Source: UBA7672 sp030824255
GTDB taxonomy: Bacteria; Pseudomonadota; Alphaproteobacteria; Caulobacterales; Hyphomonadaceae
Assembly (NCBI GenBank): GCA_942493305.1
Contig: OW818686.1
Span: 3,658,001-3,722,000 of the forward strand
Length of the DNA: 64,000 bases
Reading direction: 5' to 3'
Of the stretch, positions 52,444 to 62,691 are shown piece after piece. Under the pieces are notes generated by a model. The model saw only the letters and a list, made by a program, of their open reading frames with translations, ran no database searches and had not been told where the DNA came from. Position 1 is the first letter of the stretch, and each line of letters starts with the position of its first letter. The translations under genes and the position numbers were made by a program.

Positions 52444-53133
52444 ATGCTCACGAAAAAGCAGCGCGAACTTCTCCTGTTCATCAATGACAGGATCAAGGAA
52501 ACGGGGGTCTCTCCGTCCTTCGATGAAATGAAGGAAGCGCTCGATCTGGCGTCCAAGTCGGGCATCCACCGGCTTATCACAGCGCTTGAGGAGCGCGGGT
52601 TCCTGCGCCGCCTCGCCCACCGGGCGCGGGCGCTGGAGGTTCTGAAGCTCCCTGAGAGCGCGGTTCCGCAGCCCGTGGGCCGTACGCCCTTCCGTCCGAG
52701 CGTGGTGGAAGGCAATGGCGGCGCCCGGAAGGCTGCTCCCGTGGCGCGCCCGATCAACATCCCGGTCATGGGCAAGATCGCGGCTGGTACCGCCATCGAC
52801 GCGATCGAGCATGAGACGCACCGCGTCGCCGCGCCGGATGACGGGTTTGATCCGGATACGCATTACGCCCTCGAAGTTCAGGGCGAGAGCATGATCAACG
52901 CCGGCATTCTCGACGGGGATATCGTGATCCTCAAGAAGACCGAGATGGCGCAGTCCGGCGATATCGTGGTGGCGCTGATCAACGATGAAACGGCGACGCT
53001 GAAACGCTTCCGCAAGAAGGGCGGCTCGATCGCGCTGGAAGCGGCGAACCCGGCTTTCGGTACGCAGATCTTCGGGCCGGACCATGTGAAGATCCAGGGC
53101 AAGCTGGTCGCGCTTGTTCGCCGGTATCAGTGA
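52444..53133 (+). CDS. lexA: LexA repressor, SOS master regulator
   Basis: A 229-residue self-cleaving repressor. Winged-helix DNA-binding domain at 1-65 (TKKQRELLLFINDRIKETG, GIHRLITALEERGFL), an alphaproteobacterial insert at 70-100, the cleavage bond Ala114-Gly115 (GKIAAGTAID), Ser149 (VQGESMINAG) and Lys187 (ETATLKRF) as the catalytic dyad. RecA filament triggers cleavage after DNA damage. Autoregulated by the box upstream; the same box type controls the small gene at 31064-31426. Confidence 0.97.
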   Translation: MLTKKQRELLLFINDRIKETGVSPSFDEMKEALDLASKSGIHRLITALEERGFLRRLAHRARALEVLKLPESAVPQPVGRTPFRPSVVEGNGGARKAAPVARPINIPVMGKIAAGTAIDAIEHETHRVAAPDDGFDPDTHYALEVQGESMINAGILDGDIVILKKTEMAQSGDIVVALINDETATLKRFRKKGGSIALEAANPAFGTQIFGPDHVKIQGKLVALVRRYQ

Positions 53134-53145
53134 GGCGCCACGAGA

Positions 53146-55389
53146 CTATCGACGCGACCTGTCTGTGACCGGGGCGTAGAGCGGCTGGGTCCAGGGGCGG
53201 TTGCGCTGGGGCTGGGCTGGCGAGTTCCGCAGTCCTTTGCTGTCGCGCTGTATGGCTGCGCCGCCTTGTCCGATGAAATCGCATGGCGCTATCGGGAGTG
53301 CGGGTTCGGCGAGCGCGGGTTCGTTGGACGGCTTCAGCGTCAGTTGGGCGGCTGAGGCGCATCCAGTTGTTAGCGGAGATGCGATGCTGGATGCAGGCCC
53401 CGCTTCCGGAGACATGATCGTGAGCTGTCCGGCGTCTACATCGAGTGTGCAGTTGGCGCCCTTGCCGGGACAGGTCGACTTCTGAATCTTGTCGCCGATG
53501 ATGAGCGGGTTGAGACCGTTCTTGCTGCGCCAGTCAGTGAGTTCGACCCAGCTGTCCGCCTGCTTCATGAAAACCGAACCATCGTCAGCGACGTAGCCGA
53601 TGGCCTGCGGCGCGGCGAGCCAGAACCAGATCGCGGCGGCGGCCGGTATTGCAGCGAAGATCCGACCCCGTCGATAGAGCGTGCAGAACAGCGCGATGGC
53701 TGTCGCGGCGAGCGCCATGCCGATGCCGTCGAGGCGCGGCAGGTCTACGTCCGGCGACAGGGTTGCCGAAAGGTGCGCGATGGTTAGCACCAGATCGAGG
53801 CTCTGCCCCATCAGCCACAGGAAGAACTCATCCAGCCCGAATGGCGCCGCGATGGCCGCCAACGCGGCCGCGGGCGTGGTCCAGAGAGTGATGACAGGCG
53901 TGGAGACGATGTTGGCGATCACGCTGAAGATTGCGGCGCGGTCGAAATGGTGGATGGCGAAGGGCATGGTGGCAAACGAGGCGACAACGGATGTGGCCGA
54001 GGCGGCGACAAACCACCCGCCGATGCGCGCGATGACGCCGGGCTGCTCCGGGCGGTCGAGCTTTGGCCAGACTTCGTAGAGGGCGATCAGCGCGCCGGAG
54101 GCGGCGAAGGACATCTGGAAGCCAGGCGTTACAACGGATTCAGGTTGCACCAGCACGACGGCGGCGAGCGCGATGGCGAGCGAGCGGAGAGAGAGCGCGG
54201 GGCGGTCGAACAGCTTCGCGCCGAAGCAGATGAGCGCGATGATGTAGGCGCGCTGGGTTGCGACCTCCATGCCGGAGACGGCGAAGTAGAGCGTACACGC
54301 GATGATGGCGGCGAGGGCTGCCGCGCGGACGGAGGGCACACGCAGGGAGAGCGGTTCGATGAATGGCCAGCCAAAGCGCACGACGAAGAACACGATGCCG
54401 CCAACCAGCACCATGTGAACGCCGGAGATCGACAGCAGGTGCGCGAGCCCCGAAAGGCGCAGCGCCTCGCTGTCTTCCGGCGTGATGAAGCTGCGATCGC
54501 CCGAGACCATGGCGGCGGACACAGCGCCGCCATTCTCGCCCGCCGCCCTGTAGACATGCTCCGCCATGGCGCGGCGGACTGCGCCGAGCCAGTGGAAGAT
54601 CTGGTCGTCGAGATTGGTGGGCGGACGAACAGGAAGCGGCTGACACGCGCCTATCGAGAAGCCGACTGCGCCAAGCTGCTGAAACCAGGCGTCGCGGTGA
54701 AATTCATAGTCGCCCGGAACGACAGGCCGCGGCGGCGGCGAGATGATCGCGCGACATGAGATAGCCCTGCCCGGCACGAGACCGAGTTCTCCCTTGAAGC
54801 TGAAGCGGACATAGCGCGGGGTCTGTTCGGGCGTGAGGCCCTCGATGGCGCGCACATCGACACGGACACGGCGGCTGCGCTCGCTGGAGTCGATCTCGGC
54901 GACGATGCCTTCGATGCGAACCGGGCCGATATGTTCTTTCAGGATGGGTGTGGCGATCAGCGTGGCGCGAACTTTCCCCGACAGCGCGCCGATCGCCATG
55001 CAGGCGAGAAAAGCCACGGCCAGCGGCAGCAGCCCCGCCCCGCGCCGGCGCAGCAGCAGCCATAGCAGGGAGGGCGCTGCGGCGAGCCCGATCAGAAGCT
55101 CCCAGCCAGGCTCATCCTGTGCGGTCATGTAGATGGCGGCGCCGGCGACCATGCCCAGCGGCAGGAGCAGCGGCCAGCGCAACGCCTGATCGACGTATGC
55201 GCCCCGCAGGTACGCCAGAAGCCGGGAGACCGGGCCGGAGGGGGCCGCGTCTGCGCCAAGGCTTGCCAGCGAAGGAGCGGATGTGGTCTTCAGGGCGCGC
55301 GCTCCTGTGCGAACGCGCTTCTGAGCCCATACTGGAACCTGATGACTGTCGTCACCCGCTTCGCCCCCTCGCCCACCGGCTACCTCCAT
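53146..55389 (-). CDS. ComEC/Rec2 DNA-uptake channel protein
   Basis: A ~747-residue membrane protein with N-terminal hydrophobic segments, a soluble OB-like DUF4131 region (RISFK-type strands near 190-230), and the competence domain (GDRSFITPEDSEALRLSGLAHLLSISGVHM..., at about 300-345) followed by many membrane segments. The family moves single-stranded DNA across the inner membrane. The only ATG/GTG/TTG start ahead of the first membrane region is ATG 55389, which would overlap divergent gltX by 48 bases, so the true start is uncertain. No C-terminal metallo-beta-lactamase domain is seen. Convergent with lexA. Confidence 0.85.
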   Translation of the reverse strand: MEVAGGRGGEAGDDSHQVPVWAQKRVRTGARALKTTSAPSLASLGADAAPSGPVSRLLAYLRGAYVDQALRWPLLLPLGMVAGAAIYMTAQDEPGWELLIGLAAAPSLLWLLLRRRGAGLLPLAVAFLACMAIGALSGKVRATLIATPILKEHIGPVRIEGIVAEIDSSERSRRVRVDVRAIEGLTPEQTPRYVRFSFKGELGLVPGRAISCRAIISPPPRPVVPGDYEFHRDAWFQQLGAVGFSIGACQPLPVRPPTNLDDQIFHWLGAVRRAMAEHVYRAAGENGGAVSAAMVSGDRSFITPEDSEALRLSGLAHLLSISGVHMVLVGGIVFFVVRFGWPFIEPLSLRVPSVRAAALAAIIACTLYFAVSGMEVATQRAYIIALICFGAKLFDRPALSLRSLAIALAAVVLVQPESVVTPGFQMSFAASGALIALYEVWPKLDRPEQPGVIARIGGWFVAASATSVVASFATMPFAIHHFDRAAIFSVIANIVSTPVITLWTTPAAALAAIAAPFGLDEFFLWLMGQSLDLVLTIAHLSATLSPDVDLPRLDGIGMALAATAIALFCTLYRRGRIFAAIPAAAAIWFWLAAPQAIGYVADDGSVFMKQADSWVELTDWRSKNGLNPLIIGDKIQKSTCPGKGANCTLDVDAGQLTIMSPEAGPASSIASPLTTGCASAAQLTLKPSNEPALAEPALPIAPCDFIGQGGAAIQRDSKGLRNSPAQPQRNRPWTQPLYAPVTDRSRR

Positions 55390-56790
55390 ATCGGAGGCGC
55401 GCGGACTGCCCTGTTTTCTTGGCTATATGCGCGAGCCAAGGGCGGCAAGTTCCTGCTGAGGATCGAGGACACCGACAAGGAGCGGTCGACGCAGGCCGCC
55501 ATCGACGCGATTCAGGACGGGCTGAACTGGCTGGGACTCGGCGGAGACGAGCCGCCGGTGCTGCAATCCACCCGCGCAGACCGTCATGCGGAGGTTGCGC
55601 ACGCGCTTGTGAAGCGTGGCGCCGCCTACCATTGCCCGGTGCCGGCGGAGGATCTGCAGGCGCGGCGGGATGAAGCCGAGGCGCTGCAGAAGAAGAAATC
55701 GGCGGAGGGATCGCTCTCGGCAGGCGAACAGGCGCGGATGGAAGATCTGCTGAAGCCGTTCCGCTCACCCTGGCGTGATCCAGCCAGGCCGCTGCCGGAA
55801 GGCGCACCCACCGTGGTGCGCCTGCGGATGCCGGATACGGGCGAGCTGACGGTGAGCGACAATGTGCAGGGCACGGTCTCGCGTAGCTATGCCGATCTCG
55901 ATGAACTGATCCTGCTGCGGTCTGACGGGACGCCGACCTACATGCTGGCGGTGGTGGTGGACGACCACGACATGGGCGTGACCCATGTGATCCGGGGCGA
56001 CGACCACTTCCTGAATACATTCCGGCAGCTGCCGATCTATATCGGCATGGGCTGGCCCCGGCCGGACTACGCTCACGTGCCGCTGATCCATGGGCCAGAC
56101 GGCAAGAAGCTGTCCAAGCGCCACGGGGCGACGGCAGTGGACGAATACCGCGATATCCTGGGCTACCTGCCCGAAGCCATGCGCAACTATCTGCTGCGGC
56201 TGGGCTGGAGCCATGGCGACGACGAGATCATCCCGGACGAGAAGGCCATCGAATGGTTTGACCTGACCGGCCTCAACAAGGCCCCCGCCCGGCTGGACTT
56301 TGCCAAGCTCGACTCGGTGAACAAGCACTACATGGCGCTGGCCGACGACCAGCGGCTGTTCGACCTGTGGGTCGCGCGGCCGGAGGCGAAGGCGCTTCCC
56401 GACGCGATCAAAACCCGCATCCGGGACGCGATGCCGCACCTCAAGACGCGGGCCGCGAACCTTGTCCAGTTGAGCGAGCAGGCCCGATTCCTGACCGACC
56501 TGAAGCCGATCCAGCTGACCGGGAAAGCCGCCGATCAGGTGAATGAAGAGGCGCGCGGCCGGCTGGCGGCATTGTTACCGCACCTGGAAGGGCTGCCGGA
56601 GTGGTCGGAACCCGCTATCAAGGAAGAGCTTGCCCAGTTCTGCGCCAGAATTGGCATTGGCCTTGGAAAAATTGGCCCTGTTTTGCGCGCAGTGCTTACT
56701 GGAGGCGCCCCGGCGCCCGATATAAGTCTTGTGCTGGTGTTGCTAGGACGTAATGAAGCTTTCGCACGTATCAGAGAATATGCCCGCTAG
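55342..56790 (+). CDS. gltX: Glutamyl-tRNA synthetase
   Basis: A 482-residue class I synthetase. FAPSPTGYLHIGGARTALF holds the HIGH motif and GKKLSKRHGA the KMSKS equivalent. An anticodon-binding helical domain follows. The N-terminal ATG at 55342 is the expected family start. Divergent from comEC, whose start appears to lie inside this gene, and 46 bases upstream of gltA on the same strand. Confidence 0.96.
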   Translation: MTVVTRFAPSPTGYLHIGGARTALFSWLYARAKGGKFLLRIEDTDKERSTQAAIDAIQDGLNWLGLGGDEPPVLQSTRADRHAEVAHALVKRGAAYHCPVPAEDLQARRDEAEALQKKKSAEGSLSAGEQARMEDLLKPFRSPWRDPARPLPEGAPTVVRLRMPDTGELTVSDNVQGTVSRSYADLDELILLRSDGTPTYMLAVVVDDHDMGVTHVIRGDDHFLNTFRQLPIYIGMGWPRPDYAHVPLIHGPDGKKLSKRHGATAVDEYRDILGYLPEAMRNYLLRLGWSHGDDEIIPDEKAIEWFDLTGLNKAPARLDFAKLDSVNKHYMALADDQRLFDLWVARPEAKALPDAIKTRIRDAMPHLKTRAANLVQLSEQARFLTDLKPIQLTGKAADQVNEEARGRLAALLPHLEGLPEWSEPAIKEELAQFCARIGIGLGKIGPVLRAVLTGGAPAPDISLVLVLLGRNEAFARIREYAR

Positions 56791-56836
56791 GGAAACTGAG
56801 CGGTTATAGCCGGCGAATATTGAGGAGACTCGGTCG

Positions 56837-58141
<1,305 letters not shown>

Positions 58142-58163
58142 GCGCTTCGGCGATCCAAAGCAG

Positions 58164-58194
58164 AAGGGCGGCTCCAATGGGGCCGCCCTTTTTG
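58164..58194 (+). terminator. gltA terminator
   Basis: AAGGGCGGC / GCCGCCCTT with an inner CC/GG pair and AAT loop, then TTTGTTT. It lies between convergent gltA and lpxB and may serve both strands. Confidence 0.9.
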
Positions 58195-58229
58195 TTTGGC
58201 GAAAGGCGCGCCACGCAGCGCCAGCGCGT

Positions 58230-59372
58230 TCAGGACAGACGCAGGATCGTCTCTGCAGAAATCTCCGCAGCCGGCTTGCCCGTTCCCTTCATCACCGTGA
58301 TCGCGTTGCGCTGGCCCTGTAACTGCCCGCGCAGGACGGCGGGGTTCTCCAGGCGCGTGATGGTGGACTGCGCGATGAGGTCTGCACGGAAGCGAGTCTG
58401 GATGAATTCCGGTATGACTTCGCGGTTGGCGGCGACGTTGACGAGCGCGGAGTATTTCGACTTGAACAGGAAACCGCGCAGCAGCGCCCATGTGATCCAG
58501 CCGAGGCGATAGCCCGTGACTACGGCGGCGCCTTGTGCGGCGAGTTCGGTCGTGACCGTGCCAGAGCAGGCGACGGCGACCGTCATGGCGGCGTAAGCGT
58601 CGGCCTTCTCGGCTTCGTCGCGCACCAGCGTGACGGGATAGGGCTGGGCCTTTGCCTGGCGTTCGACTTCGGCGGCGACGCTGGGCGCGACCATGCAGAC
58701 GACATGGCTGCCGGACGTGGCGCGATGAGCCTGCCCCACCGCGTCGAAGAGCGTGGGCGCGACGCGGCGCATCTCGGACGCGCGGCTGCCGGGCAAGAGG
58801 CCGATGATCGGCGCGTCCGCCGGAATGTCGTGGCGCTGGCGGAAGCCTGCGCCGTCACCCATCGGCAGGCGATGAAGCGCGGGGTTTCCGATCACCGTCG
58901 TGGGCAAGCCCCACTTCACATAGAAGGGTTGCTCGAACGGGTGGATGCACAAGAGGTGGTCGACCCATTGCGCCAGCACGCGGGCGCGGCCGGGGCGCGT
59001 GGCCCAGACCTGCGGGCCGATCAACTTGATGCGTTTCGCGCGGACGCCGCGCAGTTTCAGCGCGCGCGCGACGCGCCACATGAAGCCCCAGCTGTCGATC
59101 AGCACAACGCTGTCGGGATCGGCTTTCGCGATGATGGCGGCGACATCCTCGACCGCCTGCTTCACGCGGCCATAGGCCTTCAGGCCTTCGATGAGGCCGA
59201 GCACGGCGAGGCCGGACATATCGACATCGGTGTGCGCGCCGCGCGTCTTCATGCGCTCGCCGCCGATACCGGAGATCTGGATATCCGGGTTCATTGCGCG
59301 CAATGCGTCGATGACATCGGCGCCGATGGCGTCGCCGGAGTCTTCTGCCGCAACAAGGAAGACGTGCGTCAC
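58230..59372 (-). CDS. lpxB: Lipid-A-disaccharide synthase
   Basis: A 380-residue GT19 glycosyltransferase joining UDP-diacyl-glucosamine and lipid X. VAAEDSGDAIGADVIDAL at the start, LIDSWGFMWRVARAL, PQVWATRPGRARVLAQWVDHLL and LLPGSRASEMRRVAPTLFDA are family motifs. Its start overlaps the lpxI stop by four bases. Last gene of the bamA-ompH-lpxD-lpxA-lpxI-lpxB cluster. Confidence 0.95.
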   Translation of the reverse strand: MTHVFLVAAEDSGDAIGADVIDALRAMNPDIQISGIGGERMKTRGAHTDVDMSGLAVLGLIEGLKAYGRVKQAVEDVAAIIAKADPDSVVLIDSWGFMWRVARALKLRGVRAKRIKLIGPQVWATRPGRARVLAQWVDHLLCIHPFEQPFYVKWGLPTTVIGNPALHRLPMGDGAGFRQRHDIPADAPIIGLLPGSRASEMRRVAPTLFDAVGQAHRATSGSHVVCMVAPSVAAEVERQAKAQPYPVTLVRDEAEKADAYAAMTVAVACSGTVTTELAAQGAAVVTGYRLGWITWALLRGFLFKSKYSALVNVAANREVIPEFIQTRFRADLIAQSTITRLENPAVLRGQLQGQRNAITVMKGTGKPAAEISAETILRLS

Positions 59373-60217
59373 GCGAGTTCCGCCTCGGTGAAGCCATAGA
59401 TGAAGATGCCGGCGGCTTCGGCTGCGGCGGCGACTTTCTCGCGGTCGACGACCAGCGCGACGCCAGCTTCGACAGCGATGCCGGCGAGGCCGGCCTTGGT
59501 GACGCCCTCGACGGTGGCGAGGCCGATGGTGGGCAGGTCGATGCGGCGCTCCTGCTGCGGCTTGGGACGTTTCACGAGCACGCCGCGGCGCTGGTCTGAC
59601 GTGCCGCGGATTTCGACGGGCAGGTCGGGGATGCGGGCGAGCATTCGGTCCGTGCCCTCCTGCGCCTCGACCGCGAGGATCAGGCTGGCGCAGGAGATGG
59701 CGCCCTGTCCGATCTCAAGCGAGCCGGAGATTTTCGCCACCTCCGCCGCACGGCGGATATCGGCCCAGTCTTCGGGGCGGGGCGAGCGTGCGGTGAGCGC
59801 GCCTGCTCCAACGAGAAGATCATCCAGCACATCGTCTGCGCCGATGATGCGGAAGCCAGCCTCGGCGAACACGTCCATCACGGAACGCAGGAGGGCGTCG
59901 TCGCCCTTCTTCGCGGCGGCGAGGATGCGGGGTAGCGACTGTATGCCTTTGAGGTCCAGCTTGAGCGAATTGAAGTCCGGCCGCTTGAGCCAGCCGGCGA
60001 AGACCATCTCCTCGCAGCCTTCCTTCTTCATCAGCTGGATGAGGCGGCCGAGTTCGCCGACCGAAAGCTCGGGGCCGCCGAATTCAGCGAGGAGCGCCTG
60101 ATCGACGAACCCCTTCAGACCGACAACGAAGGGATCACGGCCGGTGCGGCGCGCCTGTTCGGCGACGCGGCGTGGCAGGTCTCCCCCGCCCGCGACAATG
60201 GCGAGGCGCGCAGCCAT
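59369..60217 (-). CDS. lpxI: UDP-2,3-diacylglucosamine pyrophosphatase LpxI
   Basis: A 282-residue LpxI (formerly DUF1009) protein that hydrolyses UDP-diacylglucosamine to lipid X in Alphaproteobacteria, in place of LpxH. LAIVAGGGDLPRRVAEQA, GCEEMVFAGWLKRPDF and EAQEGTDRMLARI are conserved; the catalytic Asp region GADDVLDDLLVGAGAL-T is present. Starts inside the lpxA stop (TGATG). Confidence 0.93.
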   Translation of the reverse strand: MAARLAIVAGGGDLPRRVAEQARRTGRDPFVVGLKGFVDQALLAEFGGPELSVGELGRLIQLMKKEGCEEMVFAGWLKRPDFNSLKLDLKGIQSLPRILAAAKKGDDALLRSVMDVFAEAGFRIIGADDVLDDLLVGAGALTARSPRPEDWADIRRAAEVAKISGSLEIGQGAISCASLILAVEAQEGTDRMLARIPDLPVEIRGTSDQRRGVLVKRPKPQQERRIDLPTIGLATVEGVTKAGLAGIAVEAGVALVVDREKVAAAAEAAGIFIYGFTEAELA

Positions 60218-61008
60218 CAGGACGATCTCGGCACGCAGAGCGGACGTTTCTCGCCCGCGGCGATGAAGTCGACGATGCGCTTCACTTCCGGCACATCGGA
60301 GTGGTCAGCGGTGACCTTCGCCAGGCGATCCTCGAAGTATCCCGCTCCATGGAACAGCTCGTGATAGACATTGCGCAGTAGATGGATCGTCTCGCGCGTG
60401 GCCCCGCGTCGTTTCAGGCCCGTGATGTTGAGGCCATGCAGCGCGCCGCTGTTGTGCACCATGCCATATGGGATCACGTCGCCCACCACCGGCGCGCATC
60501 CGCCGATGAAGGCGCCCATGCCAACACGGCCAAGCTGGTGGATGGCGGCGTTGCCGCCGATGATCACGGAGTCCTCGATGGTGGCGGATCCGCCCGTGAC
60601 GGCGTGCGTTGAAAAAATAACACCATTGCCGATCAGACCGTCATGGCCGACATGGCAACCATTCATCAGCATGCATTTGTTGCCGACCACCGTTTGTCCG
60701 CGCCCCTGCACCGTTCCGATATGAAGGACGGCGCCTTCGCGCACGAGACAATCCGTGCCGATGATGAGTTTGGTATCCTCATTCCTGTATTTGGTGTCCT
60801 GCGGCGGTCCGCCCAGAGCAGCAAACGGTGAGACGGCGGTGCGCGCGCCGATCCAGGTGGAGCCAGCAATGGAGACGTGTGAAACGAGGCGCACATTTTC
60901 GCCCAGCCGCGCGCGCGCGGAGACCGTGCAGAACGGACCGATCTCGACGCCGTCGGCGAGTTCAGCGCCAGGTTCGACAATCGCGGTGGGGTGAATCGTA
61001 ACAGCCAT
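60217..61008 (-). CDS. lpxA: UDP-N-acetylglucosamine acyltransferase
   Basis: A 263-residue left-handed beta-helix enzyme performing the first lipid A step. Hexapeptide repeats run from AIVEPGAELADGVEIGPFC to about residue 190; the catalytic histidine is in NGCHVGHDGLIGNG. The C-terminal helical region (RRGATRETIHLLRNVYHELF) is typical. It starts only 30 bases after lpxD, leaving no space for fabZ. Confidence 0.95.
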   Translation of the reverse strand: MAVTIHPTAIVEPGAELADGVEIGPFCTVSARARLGENVRLVSHVSIAGSTWIGARTAVSPFAALGGPPQDTKYRNEDTKLIIGTDCLVREGAVLHIGTVQGRGQTVVGNKCMLMNGCHVGHDGLIGNGVIFSTHAVTGGSATIEDSVIIGGNAAIHQLGRVGMGAFIGGCAPVVGDVIPYGMVHNSGALHGLNITGLKRRGATRETIHLLRNVYHELFHGAGYFEDRLAKVTADHSDVPEVKRIVDFIAAGEKRPLCVPRSS

Positions 61009-61038
61009 CTTGCCGGCGCCCTCGGCCGGAATCCCCGG

Positions 61039-62052
61039 CTATTCCTTTGTGCTGGAACGCTTTTGCGCCGAGCGGGCCAGCCATGCAAGCTCGCGCATCC
61101 AGGTACGGATGGGTTTCGAGGGATAGCCTGCCCAGGTCTCACCTGCAGGTACATCGCTGAGCACAGCCGCCCCTGCGGCAATACGGGCGCCAGCGCCGAC
61201 GCGGACATGATCCTTGAGCCCGACGCGGCCGCCGAACTGCACACCATCGCCGACTTCAGACGACCCGGAGACACCTGCGAATGCCGCCATCACGACATGC
61301 GCACCGATCCGGCAGTTGTGACCGATATGGCAAAGGTTATCGATGTGGGTTCCCTCGCCGATCACGGTATCTTCGAGCAGGCCACGATCGATGCAGGAAC
61401 TCGCGCCGATCGAAACGCCGTTCTGTATGATCACCCGCCCGAAATGAGGCGTGAGGCTCGCGCCGACCGAACCGGCGGCAAGGCCGAAGCCAGCCTCTCC
61501 GACCACCACGCCGGGATAGAGCGTGACACCATCGCCGATGAGGGCGCATCGAATGCTGGCGTTGGCGCCGATGGTTGTGCGAACGCCGACCTGCACGCCG
61601 GGACCGATAACGGCATTCGCGCCTATGCGGACATGCGCGCCGATGGCCGCGCCTGCGCCGATGGTAACGCCGGGCTCCAGCACGGCCGAAGGCGCAATGA
61701 GCGCGGAAGCGTGGATACGCGGTTGGTCGGCTTCGAGCTGGCGAACCTGTGCAAGCCTTGCCCCAGCCTTCGCGAAGCCCCCGCGCGGATGCCGCGTGGC
61801 GATGACCGTGGGGCCCTCGGGAATTGCTTCCGCTGCTTCCGCAGAAGCAAGACAGATGCCGGCGAACTTTACGGTCCCCGCATCCTTAGCCTCTTCGACA
61901 AAGACCAAATCCTCACCGCCGCCACGCGCAGCCGACGAAAGCGACGTGACCGTCCGCGAGGGATCTCCCCGCAGGACGGTCACGCCCAGCATGCTTGCGA
62001 TGTCAGAAGCAGCGAGGGGCTGCGGCACGTCGTAGAAACGTGGATCGATCAC
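61039..62052 (-). CDS. lpxD: UDP-3-O-acylglucosamine N-acyltransferase
   Basis: A 337-residue enzyme adding the second acyl chain in lipid A synthesis. N-terminal substrate domain (DLVFVEEAKDAG), beta-helix of hexapeptide repeats from about 105 to 290, and the active-site histidine in HIGHNCRIGAHVVMAAFAGV. C-terminal helix AGYPSKPIRTWMREL. Lies between ompH and lpxA. Confidence 0.95.
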   Translation of the reverse strand: MIDPRFYDVPQPLAASDIASMLGVTVLRGDPSRTVTSLSSAARGGGEDLVFVEEAKDAGTVKFAGICLASAEAAEAIPEGPTVIATRHPRGGFAKAGARLAQVRQLEADQPRIHASALIAPSAVLEPGVTIGAGAAIGAHVRIGANAVIGPGVQVGVRTTIGANASIRCALIGDGVTLYPGVVVGEAGFGLAAGSVGASLTPHFGRVIIQNGVSIGASSCIDRGLLEDTVIGEGTHIDNLCHIGHNCRIGAHVVMAAFAGVSGSSEVGDGVQFGGRVGLKDHVRVGAGARIAAGAAVLSDVPAGETWAGYPSKPIRTWMRELAWLARSAQKRSSTKE

Positions 62053-62075
62053 AGCCCCCGCCTTCCCGTTCTGCC

Positions 62076-62687
62076 TTACTGGCCGCCGCCCGGAGCAGCA
62101 GGCTGAGCCGGCGGTGTCGGGAGGGCAGCCTTCAGCGCGTCCAGCGTCGGCACCGTGGCGTCGAGACGCGCGATGACCTGGGCCGAGATGTCCACCGAGT
62201 CCTTGTTGTAGAGCGCCGAATCGTAGCTGAGCACGACATCAGCGCCGACTTCCTTGCCGACATGCTCCACCGCGCGGACCAGCACGAAGTTGAAGCGAAC
62301 GGTGTTCGCCTGCATCTGCTGCTCGATGCCCTGCTCCAGGGCGCTCGATTTCTGGACCAGCTCGTTCATTTTCTTGTTCAGCGCGTCGACCCGGCCCTTG
62401 AGGGTCGGATTGGAGGCCAGAGCCTCCTTCGAGAGCGACTGCGTCTGCGGCTGCAGCGCGGTGCGCTCTGTCTGCACTTCCGTCTGCAGCGTCTTGAGGC
62501 CGAGCTGATCGACGGCGGTATTCCGGTCCTGCGTCAGTTGCAGGTTCATCGCCTTGCCGAGTTTGCTGTCGGCCATGATGCGCGCTTCGTTGACGATCAT
62601 GACCTTGGTTTGCGCGACGGCGACGCCAGCCATGCTGCTGAGACCAGCAACAAGGGCGGCGGCAAGAGCAATGTTACGAACTTTCAT
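62076..62687 (-). CDS. OmpH/Skp family periplasmic chaperone
   Basis: A 203-residue protein from the ATG at 62687. Signal peptide MKVRNIALAAALVAGLSSMAGVAVAQ, then the Skp pattern of a short beta core (KVMIVNEARIMADSKLGKA; VGADVVLSYDSALYN) around a long helical hairpin. It holds unfolded outer-membrane proteins in the periplasm before BamA assembly. It lies four bases after the bamA stop. Confidence 0.9.
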   Translation of the reverse strand: MKVRNIALAAALVAGLSSMAGVAVAQTKVMIVNEARIMADSKLGKAMNLQLTQDRNTAVDQLGLKTLQTEVQTERTALQPQTQSLSKEALASNPTLKGRVDALNKKMNELVQKSSALEQGIEQQMQANTVRFNFVLVRAVEHVGKEVGADVVLSYDSALYNKDSVDISAQVIARLDATVPTLDALKAALPTPPAQPAAPGGGQ

Positions 62688-62691
62688 GACA

